A DNA stretch of 64,000 nucleotides from Actinomycetota bacterium (GCA_014360645.1 JACIXD010000014.1:1-64000), one strand, 5' to 3'. Counted from the first letter of the stretch, positions 44,136-53,822 are shown. A program made the numbers and translations. The notes: generated from the sequence alone by a model not told the origin.

Positions 44136-46523
44136 ATGATGGAGAAGATCTTTCGCGGGCTCGCGTCGCAGAGCGAGAAAAGGCCGGTTCCGGTCATCCT
44201 GGCGGTGCTGGCGGTCACCGCGCTGGCGGTGTTGGGATTCAGGTTCCTGAAGTCGGAATATGGCTACAAGAGCATGTTGCCCAAGGACCTGGAATCGGTG
44301 AAGGTGCTGGAGAAGGCCGAGGACCTCTTCGGGGGGACCAGCGAGGAACAGATCCTGTTGGAGGGGGAGGTGCTGACCGGTAGTGTGCTGCGCAGGGTAG
44401 CGGGATACCCCGCGTTCATGCAGGACCAGGCCGACGTATGGGGGAGCTTCGTCATCGAGGTTAACACCCCCCTCGACGGCATGAGCTATTTTCCTGGCCC
44501 CGAGGAGTTGCCCGGTGAGGAGTCCCTTCTGGACAGGGTCGAATCCCTGGGCGACGAGGAGCTGGTGGAGCAGGTGCGCAGAAACATGGAGTACTCCGCC
44601 GAGCGTGCCCGCAGGCTGGGGATGTCCGGGGGCGGGCCCAACGGCATCTCCCGCGGCGGCGAGGCCCTGCTCATCACGGCCAAGATCAACCCGGACCTAA
44701 ACACCTCCCGGCAGATAAAGGGCGTGGGCCCCTTCGAGGAGCGCACGCGGGAATACTTCTCCGACCTTGCGGGCGTGAGCCTTTACGAGAGCGGCAGCGC
44801 CACCCAGAACCGCGATTCCAATCAGCAGACCATGAAGGAGACGCGGCTGCTCTTCGGGCTGGCCCTGGTCTTCATCGTCCTGGTGCTCTTCCTTACCTTC
44901 CGCCGGGTGTCCGACGTGCTGCTCACCCTGGGGGTGATCATGGTCACCATCATCTGGGTGATGGGCCTCTCGGGGTGGTTGGGCTTCCCCTTCACCTTTC
45001 AGAGCACGGCCATCATGCCGCTTCTCCTGGGGGTGGACATAGCCTACGCCATACACGTGATGTCGCGATACTACGAGGAGCGCAGGGCGGGTAAGGACCC
45101 CCACGCCTCCTCGGTGACCGCGGTGGTCACCACGGGGGTGGCGGTGTTCCTCACCGCCGTGACCACCGCCTTCGGGTTCGCCTCCTTCGCCATCTCCGAC
45201 ATGCCGCCCATCGTGCAGTTCGGGGTGCTCTGCGTGGCGGGCGTGCTCTTCAGCTTCCTCCTCTCCGTCACCCTCCTGCCGGCCGCCATCGTGCTGCGCG
45301 ACCGCGGGGCGAAAGCGCAGGCGCGGTGGGAGAGGAGGGAGAGCGGGCGCAGGAGGAGAAGCGGCGAGACTTGGCTTGACCGTTCCCTGGCCCGGGTGGC
45401 GGTGCTCTCGGAGCATCACCGCCTCACGGTGGGGGTGGTCACCGTGCTCATCCTGGCCGGCTGCCTGGCCCTCGGCTTTCGCGTCTCCACCGAGGCCGAC
45501 CTCTCCAAGATGATGAAGGGGGACACCCCCTCCATGCAGGCCTCGCAGAAGATACAGGAATATTTCGGCGGCCAGAGCGTGGCCTACGCCCTGGTGGAAG
45601 GAGATATCCTCGAGCCCGAGAACCTGCGCTCCATGCTGCGCTTCGAGGACGAGATATCCGCCGCCGGCCTGGACGTGAACGGCGAGCCCCTTATTTCGCG
45701 CGACAAGGTGATGAGCATCGCCGACGTAGCCCGCAATCTCAACCAGGGCGAGATCCCGGCGAGCAAGGAGGAGGTCGTCTCCTCGCTCATCAAAATCAGG
45801 GGCAACGGGGGCGGGGGAGGTGCCCGTCTCATCAGCGAGGACGGGAGAACGGCTATGATCAGCGTGCGTGTGGCCCGCGGCGCCGAGAGCGACATGGAGC
45901 GCATCGCCCGCGTCATGCGCGACGTAGGGGCGCGGGTGACCGCCGAAAACCCCGCGATAAGCATGGGCTACAGCGGCATGCCCGTGCTCATGAGCGACCT
46001 CCTGAGCAACATCCTTCCCACCCAGCTCAAGACCAGCGGGCTGGCGCTGCTGCTCTGCGCCTTGGTGGTGATGATCGTCTTCAAGTCCGTCTTCTTCGGG
46101 CTCGCAGCCACCAGCGTGGTCTTTCTGGGCATCGCCATGGAGATCGGGGCGCTGGTGCTCCTGGGATGGTCCCTGGATTTCATGACCGTGATGATCTCCT
46201 CCTTGGTCATCGGAGCGGGGATCGACTTCGGCATCCACTTCACCCACCGCTTCCGTGAGGAGTGGTGCGATGGAGGGGTGGAGATCGACGAGGCCATACG
46301 CCGCACTGTGCTGCACGTGGGCAAGGCCCTGCTGGCCGCGGCGGTGACCACCGCCGGCGCCTTCGCCATCATCGCCGCCAGCGGCGTCGCTCCCCTGCGC
46401 CGCTTCGGCGGCATCACCGCCCTCTCTCTGACCTTCGCCCTCCTCGCCTCCCTCCTGGTCCTGCCCTCCATCCTCGCGTGGTGGGCGGGGAGGATGGAGC
46501 GCAAGCGAGGTGCCTGCAGGTGA
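44136..46523 (+). CDS. RND-superfamily exporter (HAE3/MMPL type)
   Basis: A 795-residue membrane protein with two repeats, each with one helix, a large outer loop and a bundle of five helices (first block about 20-40 and 235-395; second about 425-445 and 630-790). The polar helix residues typical of RND pumps occur in LLLGVDIAYAIHVMSRY and VIGAGIDFGIHFTHRF. It belongs to the HAE3 group that moves lipids or hydrophobic molecules, energised by the ion gradient. ATG 44136 with GGTGA upstream is preferred to ATG 44124, which touches the Shine-Dalgarno. It probably answers to the upstream MarR protein. Confidence 0.88.
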   Translation: MMEKIFRGLASQSEKRPVPVILAVLAVTALAVLGFRFLKSEYGYKSMLPKDLESVKVLEKAEDLFGGTSEEQILLEGEVLTGSVLRRVAGYPAFMQDQADVWGSFVIEVNTPLDGMSYFPGPEELPGEESLLDRVESLGDEELVEQVRRNMEYSAERARRLGMSGGGPNGISRGGEALLITAKINPDLNTSRQIKGVGPFEERTREYFSDLAGVSLYESGSATQNRDSNQQTMKETRLLFGLALVFIVLVLFLTFRRVSDVLLTLGVIMVTIIWVMGLSGWLGFPFTFQSTAIMPLLLGVDIAYAIHVMSRYYEERRAGKDPHASSVTAVVTTGVAVFLTAVTTAFGFASFAISDMPPIVQFGVLCVAGVLFSFLLSVTLLPAAIVLRDRGAKAQARWERRESGRRRRSGETWLDRSLARVAVLSEHHRLTVGVVTVLILAGCLALGFRVSTEADLSKMMKGDTPSMQASQKIQEYFGGQSVAYALVEGDILEPENLRSMLRFEDEISAAGLDVNGEPLISRDKVMSIADVARNLNQGEIPASKEEVVSSLIKIRGNGGGGGARLISEDGRTAMISVRVARGAESDMERIARVMRDVGARVTAENPAISMGYSGMPVLMSDLLSNILPTQLKTSGLALLLCALVVMIVFKSVFFGLAATSVVFLGIAMEIGALVLLGWSLDFMTVMISSLVIGAGIDFGIHFTHRFREEWCDGGVEIDEAIRRTVLHVGKALLAAAVTTAGAFAIIAASGVAPLRRFGGITALSLTFALLASLLVLPSILAWWAGRMERKRGACR

Positions 46524-46763
46524 ACTTAGCGGGCGCATATGTCCGAACTGCCGGCGGCGAGGGGGCACATTCCCTCCTCGCCGCCTGCGCGAAAGGGGCG
46601 GTATGGGTCTTCGCGCCACGGGGAATCCTGGCGCCGCGGCACGAAGCACTGTATCCCGCGAATAGGTCTGCGGCGGGCATGGAGGAGATGGATGATATAC
46701 TGGAGTGGCGGTGCTCACCTGGCCGGGTGAAGGACTTACGTTGCGACAGAGATGGGGAGAGTC

Positions 46764-47933
46764 ATGGACGTGAACATCGATTACGGTAAGAGGCTGACCA
46801 GGATCAGGGAGGAGATGGCCTCGAGGGGGATCGATCTCCTTCTGGCCACCAGGGGAAAGAGCGTCACCTTCATCGGGGGCGCCTTCATCCCCTGGCGGAG
46901 CGTGGCCCTGGTGTCCAGGGACGGCTACGTGGGATTGAACACCCTGCTCATGGACGCCGCGAGGGTTAAGGACGATTCCTGGCTGGAGAACGTCACCGGC
47001 TGCGGTCCCATCCCTGGGTTCGAGCTCTGGGACGTAACCGTGCGCCAGATAAGGGAACATGGCTGGGAGAAAGCGGTCATCGGGGTGGAACTCGGGCATT
47101 CGCCGCGCATGATAGCGGGATACCTGTTCGCCACGGAGTACGATTTCCTCCGGGAAAATCTCCCCGAGGCCAGCTTCGTGAACGCCCTCGAGCTGATGGA
47201 CCGGGTGACCTACGTCAAGGATCCGGAGGAGATAAAGCTCTTACGCCAGGCGGCGGCCATCGCCGACGCCGCCCAGGCGAGGGTCAGGGAGTCGCTGCAG
47301 GTGGGGATGACGGAACAGGAGATCGCGGGCATCGGGGAGCTGGCCATGCGCGAACTGGGGAGCGAGTTTCACTGGCCGGTGACTGGCTCCTCGGAGATCG
47401 CATCCGGCTATCGTACCTGGTATCCCCTGGGGGGATGCACGCCTCCCACCGACAAGATACTCCAGCCCAACGAGAACCTGCTGGTGGACATGCATCCCAC
47501 CTATAGGCGCTACTATTCCGACCTCTCGCATAACTATATCCTGGGGAGGCCTTCCAGCGAGCAGAGGAAGCTGGCCGAAGCCTACCTGGAAACGGCGGAG
47601 CTGCTCATAAGCTCGCTGAAGGCGGGCGTCACCGTGGGGCAGGTGTGGCAGAAGGTGTACGATCGGGTCTCATCCCTCGGTTACGCGGAACACACCCTTC
47701 CCGCCTTCGGGCACGGCATAGGGGTCATCGGACACGAATGGTATCCCGCTATCATCAACAGCGACGAGTTCCGCGACGTGGTGTTGGAGCAGGACGTGGT
47801 CGAGGTGGCCGCCCTGGTGATGAACGTGCCGGGGGTGGGCGGCATGAGGCTGGAGTGCGTGGTGAGGGTGACCCCGGATGGGGGGGAGATGCTCAACACC
47901 ACGCCTCTCGAGCTCACGGTGCTGGAGGCGTGA
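46764..47933 (+). CDS. M24-family metallopeptidase, Xaa-Pro dipeptidase-like
   Basis: A 389-residue cytosolic protein with the creatinase N-domain (1-140) and pita-bread catalytic domain (about 155-385). Metal-ligand candidates are the first Asp in LLVDMHPTYRRYYSDLS (and the second Asp there), His in FGHGIGV, and Glu in VEVAALVM and MRLECVV. The first and fourth ligands lie in non-standard contexts (DMHP rather than D-x-G; EVAALV rather than EPG), so a non-peptidase hydrolase role is possible. GGGGAGAG before ATG 46764 decides the start over ATG 46752. Confidence 0.85.
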   Translation: MDVNIDYGKRLTRIREEMASRGIDLLLATRGKSVTFIGGAFIPWRSVALVSRDGYVGLNTLLMDAARVKDDSWLENVTGCGPIPGFELWDVTVRQIREHGWEKAVIGVELGHSPRMIAGYLFATEYDFLRENLPEASFVNALELMDRVTYVKDPEEIKLLRQAAAIADAAQARVRESLQVGMTEQEIAGIGELAMRELGSEFHWPVTGSSEIASGYRTWYPLGGCTPPTDKILQPNENLLVDMHPTYRRYYSDLSHNYILGRPSSEQRKLAEAYLETAELLISSLKAGVTVGQVWQKVYDRVSSLGYAEHTLPAFGHGIGVIGHEWYPAIINSDEFRDVVLEQDVVEVAALVMNVPGVGGMRLECVVRVTPDGGEMLNTTPLELTVLEA

Positions 47934-48116
47934 GTCTTCCCGGCCCGCGGGATGGCAGCACGGTAGGTGAGAGGAAGCGCCGCCGGGACAGCCGAGATGT
48001 TCCGTAAGCGCGAGGGCTCAGCGCCCATGGGACGGCGACGGCGTCTCCCGCCTTCCTCGCGCCGGCGCGATCGCCACGGTTTGAGCGCGTAACGACGATG
48101 CCTTACGGCACACAGT

Positions 48117-48144
48117 GGGCTGGGTCCGTGTGAAGCCCGGCCCC
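48117..48144. terminator. Hairpin between convergent genes
   Basis: GGGCTGGGT pairs with AGCCCGGCCC (one G-U pair) around a loop of about eight bases. It is placed to end both the M24 gene and the facing acyl-CoA dehydrogenase gene. Confidence 0.5.
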
Positions 48145-48153
48145 TTCGTTATC

Positions 48154-49296
48154 TCACAGCCCGAGGGAACGGGAGATTATCTCCTTCATGATCTCGTCCG
48201 TGCCGCCTCCGATGGGGCCTAGGCGCATGTCCCGCCAGGCGCGGGCGATGGGGTACTCCTCGGTGTAGCCGTACCCGCCGTGTATCTGGATGGCGCGGTC
48301 CGCCACCCTCACCGCCATGGATTGGGTGTAGAGCTTGGCCATGGCCACCTCCTTCACCGGCTCCTTGCCCTCGATATAGAGCTTGAGGACGTGATAGGTG
48401 AAGGCCCTTCCCAGCTCGATCTCGGTGGCCATGTCCGCGAGCATGTGAGCGATGGCCTGGAATTTGCCGATGGGCTTGCCGAATGCCTGGCGCTCCTTGG
48501 CGTACTGGACGGAGATGTCTAAGAGCAGTTGGGCGCCCGCCACCGCTCCCAGGGACATGATCAGCCGCTCCCAGACAAAGTTTGCCATGATCTGGAAGAA
48601 GCCGCGGTTCTCCTCGCCCAGCAGGGCGTCGGCGGGCACACGCACGTCGATGAAGGAGAGCTCCCCGGTGTCCGAGGCCTTCCAGCCCAGTTTCTTTATC
48701 TTCTTCGAGGTCTCGAAGCCCGGGGTGCCGCGGTCGATGATGAACTGCGAGATGCCGGCATAGCCCTTGTCGCGGTCGGTCTTCACCGCCGCCACCACCC
48801 AGTCGCAGCGCACCCCGTTGGTGATGAAGGTCTTGGAGCCGTTGATGATCCAGTCCGAGCCGTCCCGCACCGCGTAGGTCTTTATGCCGGCCACGTCGGA
48901 GCCCGCCTCCGGCTCGGTGATGCCCAAGGCGCCGATGGTCTCGCCCTTGATGCCCGGGATGAGGTACCTCTCCTTCTGCTCCGGGGTTCCGAAGCGGTTG
49001 ATCTGGGGCATGGCGATGCCGATATGGGCGCCGATCCCCGAGGCCACCCCCGCGGAGCCGCAACGGGTCATCTCCTCGTGCAGCACCGCCTCGGCCAGTC
49101 GGTCGTCGTCCCCGCCGTATTCCTCCGGGTAGGACATGCCCAGGAAGCCCAGCTCCCCCATGCGCCTGAATACCTCGCGAGGGAACTCCTCCGCCTCCTC
49201 CCACTCGTCGGCGTGGGGAGCGAGCTCGTTCTCGACGAATTCCCTTACCGTCTTGCGGAAATCCTCGTGCACCGGCTGGAAGATGTCGTAACTCAT
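48154..49296 (-). CDS. Acyl-CoA dehydrogenase
   Basis: A 380-residue FAD enzyme catalysing alpha-beta oxidation of an acyl-CoA. It has ALGITEPEAGSDVAGIKT (FAD/substrate loop), KTFITNG, QAFGKPIGKFQAI, QIHGGYGYTEEYP with the likely catalytic glutamate, and the RDMRLGPIGGGTDEI end. Chain-length preference is unknown. GGGAGGAAAGGG precedes ATG 49296; the frame from 49551 is longer but not family-like. With the thiolase at 55464 it suggests fatty- or amino-acid beta-oxidation. Confidence 0.93.
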   Translation of the reverse strand: MSYDIFQPVHEDFRKTVREFVENELAPHADEWEEAEEFPREVFRRMGELGFLGMSYPEEYGGDDDRLAEAVLHEEMTRCGSAGVASGIGAHIGIAMPQINRFGTPEQKERYLIPGIKGETIGALGITEPEAGSDVAGIKTYAVRDGSDWIINGSKTFITNGVRCDWVVAAVKTDRDKGYAGISQFIIDRGTPGFETSKKIKKLGWKASDTGELSFIDVRVPADALLGEENRGFFQIMANFVWERLIMSLGAVAGAQLLLDISVQYAKERQAFGKPIGKFQAIAHMLADMATEIELGRAFTYHVLKLYIEGKEPVKEVAMAKLYTQSMAVRVADRAIQIHGGYGYTEEYPIARAWRDMRLGPIGGGTDEIMKEIISRSLGL

Positions 49297-49748
49297 CCCT
49301 TTCCTCCCTGTCTGGACGGGCGGACCGGGAAGCCCGCCTCGATGCCCGGAACGCGGGGAGATTATATCACAACCCCGGCGGGCTCGAGGCTCTCCCCCGT
49401 CCTCCGGAGCACGACCTCCTCGCCTCCCACCGAGTCCGGAGAGCGCAAGCGCCGCTCGTGCCTCCATGCGGCGGAAGCGCTCTCCCATCTCGTGCGCCCG
49501 GGGGACGGGGCCCGGGAACGGGGCTCTTCTGCGCGACCGGCGGCATGCCATCGCGGACCTCTCCTCCGTGCGCCCGGGAGTGAGAGATGAAGCGGTTGAG
49601 GAGGAGGGAAAGGATAAATAACCATCGATATCAAGGCGACAGAGCGGCGATCATGTACGCCGCGAAGGCGTGAAGGGGGAAGGAAAGGAAAAATGACCGC
49701 CGATATTGTAGAATTAATGATAAAATCGGGGGGACTAAGGAGGTGCCC
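49297..49748. other. Divergent intergenic region
   Basis: No gene is supported in about 450 bases. TGATAAAAT at 49718-49726 is an extended -10 sequence for the response regulator gene downstream; a matching -35 is not clear. Confidence 0.45.
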
Positions 49749-50183
49749 ATGTACCGCGTTCTCGTGGTGGACGACGATCCCATGGTGACGAGGCTGGTGC
49801 GCATCAACCTCGAGCTGGAGCAGTTCGAGGTGGAGGAGGCCTGGGACGGCAGGACCGCGATGAAGATGATGCGGGAGAACCCCCCCGACCTCCTGGTCCT
49901 GGATATCATGATGCCCCAGATGGACGGATGGGAGATCCTCAAGCTCATGCGCGAGGACAAGGGGCTCAAGGACCTCCCGGTGGTGGTGCTCACGGCCAAG
50001 GTCCAGGACGAGGACATGGCGAGGGGATGGAGGATGGGCGCGGACGGCTATATCGTGAAGCCCTTCAACCCCGTGAACCTCGCCGACGCCCTGCGCAAGG
50101 TCCTCGAGGCGACCCCGGAGGAACGGCTGGCCAGGAGGCAGGAAGAGGTGGAGCGCCTCAAGGACGTCTTTCTCGAGGACTGA
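49749..50183 (+). CDS. Single-domain response regulator
   Basis: A 144-residue receiver protein with DDD at 8-10, phospho-acceptor D52 (LVLDIMMP), TA near 82 and K in YIVKPFNP. After the receiver fold only a short charged helix (EERLARRQEEVERLKD) remains; there is no DNA-binding domain. It probably passes phosphate to another protein or acts allosterically; it is similar to the receiver domain fused to the kinase at 31076. AAGGAGG five bases before ATG 49749 fixes the start. Confidence 0.92.
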   Translation: MYRVLVVDDDPMVTRLVRINLELEQFEVEEAWDGRTAMKMMRENPPDLLVLDIMMPQMDGWEILKLMREDKGLKDLPVVVLTAKVQDEDMARGWRMGADGYIVKPFNPVNLADALRKVLEATPEERLARRQEEVERLKDVFLED

Positions 50184-50698
50184 GAAGCCCCGTTCCGCCC
50201 GGATAACCCGTAGTGCCACCCCCTTACCCCTATATCTCGGCCGAGCCGGCGTCGAAAAGGTCGGCGACTGTCGCTTCCGGGCTTCTTGCCGAGCCCGCTC
50301 GGGACGACCCGCTCCCTCGAGACATGGGGCCGAAGACGTCATCCTCCCTTTCCGCGCGGCCCGGAAGAGCGCGGATGCCGACATTTCCGGCGGCGTCGCC
50401 GGACCTGCGAAGGAACCCCTCTCCCATGGAAAAGGAAAAGACGCCTGACGCGCACCCGGACACCGCGAGGCCCCCATGGCTCTCCCACGGGTTTTGCGGC
50501 CCCTTCCCGGCCCGATGGAGGCGCTTTCCCGGCACACGCCGCCCCTCCCCGCGGGGGCGGACGGCCGGAGCTGGGGGGTCGCGGTCCGGCATACGGAGCG
50601 GGAAGCATAGGTGACGCATATATTGATGTGTTAAAGGGAATAACCGGGTTGGACCGTGGAGGCGGCCGCCGCCGCGACGAGGTCGCATGGAGGTGAAG
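50184..50698. other. Gene-free region
   Basis: About 515 bases with no gene that I can support. An AT-rich pocket, acgcatatattgatgtgtta (50609-50628), is the likely promoter area for the dehydrogenase but lacks a clean hexamer pair. Confidence 0.4.
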
Positions 50699-51682
50699 AT
50701 GGCCAAGATAGTGGTGCTCGCGCCCATTCCCGAGGAGATGGTCAAGGCCATGGTCTCCCAGAACGCCACGGGGGTGGAGGTAGAGGTTGCGGTGTACGAC
50801 GGGGAACCGGGTGAGGGACTGGAGGAGGCGGTCAGGGGAGCGGACATCATCATCGGCGACTTCACTTTCCGCCTTCCCGTCGACGCGCGCACGGCGGAGG
50901 CGGCGCGCGGCTGCCGCCTCATCCAGCAGCCCAGCATCGGGTACCAGCACATAGACCTGGAGGCCACGCGGCAGGCGGGCATCCCGGTGGCCAACGTGGG
51001 GGCGGCCAACGCCGTCGGGGTTGCGGAACAGGCGATGATGTTCATGCTCTGCCTGCTCAAGCGCGCGCTCTATTTCCACGCCAAAACGGCGCGGGGGGAG
51101 TGGGGGCAGCCGGACATCTTCACCCTAGGCATGTACGAGCTCCACGGCAAGACCCTGGGCATCGTGGGCATGGGGCATATCGGGCGCGAGGTGGCGGCGC
51201 GCGCCCGCGCCTTCGGGTGCCGCATCGTCTATCACGACCTCGTCCCCCTTTCGCCCGAGGAGGAGAGGGAGCTGGGCGTCGAGGGCATGGAGCTCGAGGA
51301 GCTGCTGCGCGTCTCCGACATCGTCTCCCTGCACGTCCCCCTCACCCCGCAGACCAGACATATGATCGATGCCGAGAGGCTCTCCCTCATGAAGCCGGAG
51401 GCCCACCTGCTCAACCTGGCGCGGGGTGAGGTGGTGGACGAGGAGGCGCTGGCCGCGGCCCTGGCGGAAGGAAGGCTGGCGGGCGCGGGCATCGACGTCT
51501 TCGCCCGCGAGCCCGTGGACCCTGCGAACCCCCTGCTGTCCTCGGACCGCGTCATCCTCTCCCCCCACATCGCGGGGGGGACTAACGAGAGCCGGGTGAG
51601 GATGCTCCAGGTAACCATGGAAAACATTGCCAGGGTGCTCTCGGGCGAGAAGCCCCTCTACGTGGTGAACGGGGTGGAGTAG
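50699..51682 (+). CDS. D-2-hydroxyacid dehydrogenase family protein
   Basis: A 327-residue NAD(P)-dependent enzyme of the phosphoglycerate/D-lactate dehydrogenase family. The Rossmann motif is GIVGMGHIGREVA; catalytic Arg lies in NLARGEVVDE, Glu in FAREPVD and His in LSPHIAGGT. There is no ACT domain, so biosynthetic serine formation is less likely. ATG 50699 has GGAGG five bases upstream and is preferred to ATG 50687. It is followed 96 bases later by a TPP enzyme; the two could act on the same 2-keto/2-hydroxy acid, but this is inference. Confidence 0.88.
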   Translation: MAKIVVLAPIPEEMVKAMVSQNATGVEVEVAVYDGEPGEGLEEAVRGADIIIGDFTFRLPVDARTAEAARGCRLIQQPSIGYQHIDLEATRQAGIPVANVGAANAVGVAEQAMMFMLCLLKRALYFHAKTARGEWGQPDIFTLGMYELHGKTLGIVGMGHIGREVAARARAFGCRIVYHDLVPLSPEEERELGVEGMELEELLRVSDIVSLHVPLTPQTRHMIDAERLSLMKPEAHLLNLARGEVVDEEALAAALAEGRLAGAGIDVFAREPVDPANPLLSSDRVILSPHIAGGTNESRVRMLQVTMENIARVLSGEKPLYVVNGVE

Positions 51683-51778
51683 CGCGGGCGCTGCGGCCGG
51701 GGCGAGAGGAGCGAGGGAAGCGGCAGAAGGGTTGGGAAGAGGAGAAGAAGGCTGGGGGAAGAGGAGAAAGGGAAGGGG

Positions 51779-53452
51779 ATGAACTGCGCGCAGGTGCTCA
51801 TCGAGGGGATCAAGGCCATGGGGGCGAAGAGGATCTACGGGGTGATCGGGACCTCCAACCTCTCTTTCGTCGATGCCCTCTACGACCACCGGAAGGAGCT
51901 GAGGTACGTCTCCTGCCGCCACGAGCAGGTGGCGGCGAGCATGGCGGACGCCGAGGGCCGGTTGACCGGCATCCCCGGGGTGGCCCTGACCCATTCCGGT
52001 CCGGGCACCTTCAACGCCCTCATCTCCGTGGGCAACGCCTACAAGGACTGCAGCCCCATGATCCTCCTCAGCGGGGCGGTGAAGAGGAAGCTCAAGGGCT
52101 CTGACGGCATGCTGGAGGCGGACCACATGAGCGTCTTCGCCCCCATGTGCAAGGGGGTCTTCCGCATCGAGGACGCCGGGCAGGCCGCGGCGGTCTTCTC
52201 CAGGGCCTACACCCTGGCGGTATCGGGGGCGCGGGGCCCGGTGCTCATCGAGGTGCCCGAGGACGTGTGGGGGGAGGAGGGGGGGATGGGGTCGCCGCGC
52301 TTCCGCCTCGCCCCAGACTACCGCCCGCCCCTGCACGTGGAGGACGTATGGCGGGCCCTGGAGCTGTTCAAGGGCGCCCGCCGTCCCCTGCTGCTCTCCG
52401 GGGGCGGGGTGGCCTACGCGCGCTGCTCCGAGCTGTTGGTGCGCCTGGCGGAAGCCCTGCAGGCTCCGGTGATCACCACCGGCAACGGCCGGGGCACCAT
52501 CCCCGAGGACCACCCCCTCTGCCTGGGGCGCGCCGGCTTCGGGGGAGGCAACACCGTAGCCGACACCGCGCTCTCGGAGGCCGAGGTGGTGCTGGGGCTC
52601 GGGTGCACCCTCTCCGACATGACCACCTACGAATACACCCTGCCGGTGAAGGGCGAGGTCATCCTGGTGAACATCGACCTCGAGGCCATGCTCACCAGCC
52701 GGTTCCGCGCACGGTACATGATCGAGGCGGATGTGCGCGACTTCCTGGCCGAGGCGCTGGGAGCGGTGAAGGAATACCGCCCGCCTTCCCGGGACGAGTG
52801 GTGGGGCTTGCTGGAGCCGGTGCGGCAGGAGTGGAGAAAAGCCGTGGAGGCGGCCGTCACCTCGGACAGGGTGCCGCTCTCGCCCGGAAGGGTGGTGCAC
52901 GAGCTCTCGCGCCTCCTGCCCCCGGGCCACGTGGTGACCGTGGGCGGAGGGACCCACAGCGTCTACGCTATGGACTTCCTCCCCTGCCGGGAGCCGTTGA
53001 GCTATCTCTCCGCCGTGAACTTCGGGGCCATGGGCTTCGGGTTTCCGGCGGCGCTGGCCGCCAAGCTGGTGTATCCGGAAAAGGAAGTGGTGGCCATCCT
53101 GGGGGACGGCGACTTCATGATGACCCTGCAGGACCTGGAGACCGCCTGCCGTGAGGGCATCGCGGTGCGCGTGCTGGTCATCAACGACAACATGTACCGG
53201 GTGCTGAACCTGAGGCAGCGCCTGCAGTGCGCGGGACGCATCCTGGGGACCTGCCACGGAAACCCGGACTTCGCCGCCCTGGCGCGCACCTTCGGGGCGG
53301 CGGGATGGAGGCTGGAGAGACCGGAGGAGATCGTCCCCGTGCTCCGGGAGGCCCTCTCTGCCCCGGGACCGGCGGTGGTGGACGCGATCATCGACCCCGA
53401 TGACCTGCCCCCCATGAACATCGAGGCCACCCTGCGCATGGGTATGGGATAG
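51779..53452 (+). CDS. TPP-dependent decarboxylase/synthase, acetolactate synthase-like
   Basis: A 557-residue enzyme with three domains: pyrimidine-binding (1-165) with catalytic E49 in CRHEQVAASMADAE, a central domain (about 185-320) and a TPP-binding domain (about 370-550) with ILGDGDFMMTLQDLETA and NDNMYRVLN. It resembles acetolactate synthase, glyoxylate carboligase and sulfopyruvate/benzoylformate-type enzymes. No small regulatory subunit is adjacent, so the exact reaction is open. A purine-rich leader precedes the ATG. Confidence 0.85.
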   Translation: MNCAQVLIEGIKAMGAKRIYGVIGTSNLSFVDALYDHRKELRYVSCRHEQVAASMADAEGRLTGIPGVALTHSGPGTFNALISVGNAYKDCSPMILLSGAVKRKLKGSDGMLEADHMSVFAPMCKGVFRIEDAGQAAAVFSRAYTLAVSGARGPVLIEVPEDVWGEEGGMGSPRFRLAPDYRPPLHVEDVWRALELFKGARRPLLLSGGGVAYARCSELLVRLAEALQAPVITTGNGRGTIPEDHPLCLGRAGFGGGNTVADTALSEAEVVLGLGCTLSDMTTYEYTLPVKGEVILVNIDLEAMLTSRFRARYMIEADVRDFLAEALGAVKEYRPPSRDEWWGLLEPVRQEWRKAVEAAVTSDRVPLSPGRVVHELSRLLPPGHVVTVGGGTHSVYAMDFLPCREPLSYLSAVNFGAMGFGFPAALAAKLVYPEKEVVAILGDGDFMMTLQDLETACREGIAVRVLVINDNMYRVLNLRQRLQCAGRILGTCHGNPDFAALARTFGAAGWRLERPEEIVPVLREALSAPGPAVVDAIIDPDDLPPMNIEATLRMGMG

Positions 53453-53822
53453 GGGACGTGGTCGGGTCCGCGGGATTGAACGTTTTATCATGGAATGATC
53501 GCCAAGTGAACGGGCGGGGTCTTACCGCTTGATTCCCATACATTGGAGCAGAATCGGGATCTCTGACCCGACCTTCCGGCCTTCCTCCGGGGTCAGGGCG
53601 TGGCGCCCTACGCGTCGTGGCCTCCGGTACGACCCTCCACCTCCGATCAGAAATATATGGGCCGTTCCACGATGACCGGCTCATCCGAGGCTGCATCGGT
53701 CGACAACTGGACGGTAAGGGCGGGCCTTTGCGTGGAGGGCCGGTTCGTTGTTGCGGTGGAAGGGCGTCGGCGGACGATATAACATAGCATCATGAACATG
53801 GCGAGGTGGAGGGGGTGAGGTG
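53453..53822. other. Intergenic region containing a gene remnant
   Basis: No intact gene. On the minus strand 53647-53725 keeps the end of a WYFAEG repeat. A plus-strand TATAAC at 53778-53783 may be the -10 for the YjbQ gene, without a clear -35. Confidence 0.45.
53647..53725 (-). pseudogene. Fragment of a WYFAEG-repeat protein
   Basis: The minus strand reads ALTVQLSTDAASDEPVIVE and then RPIYF followed by TGA. This matches the closing strand of the protease repeats (DVSMRVVSDRAVVAERPMYF). Upstream the frame loses similarity and no start or TWYFAEG opening is visible. It appears to be the last piece of a lost or truncated secreted protein. Confidence 0.5.

Noticed and set aside
44697-47099. 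Minus-strand 800-codon frame opposite the RND exporter
   Set aside because: Antisense shadow of a clear membrane transporter; no domain.
51125-53491. Minus-strand 788-codon frame opposite the hydroxyacid dehydrogenase and TPP enzyme
   Set aside because: It spans two well-supported genes and has only His/Arg/Gly-rich low-complexity sequence.
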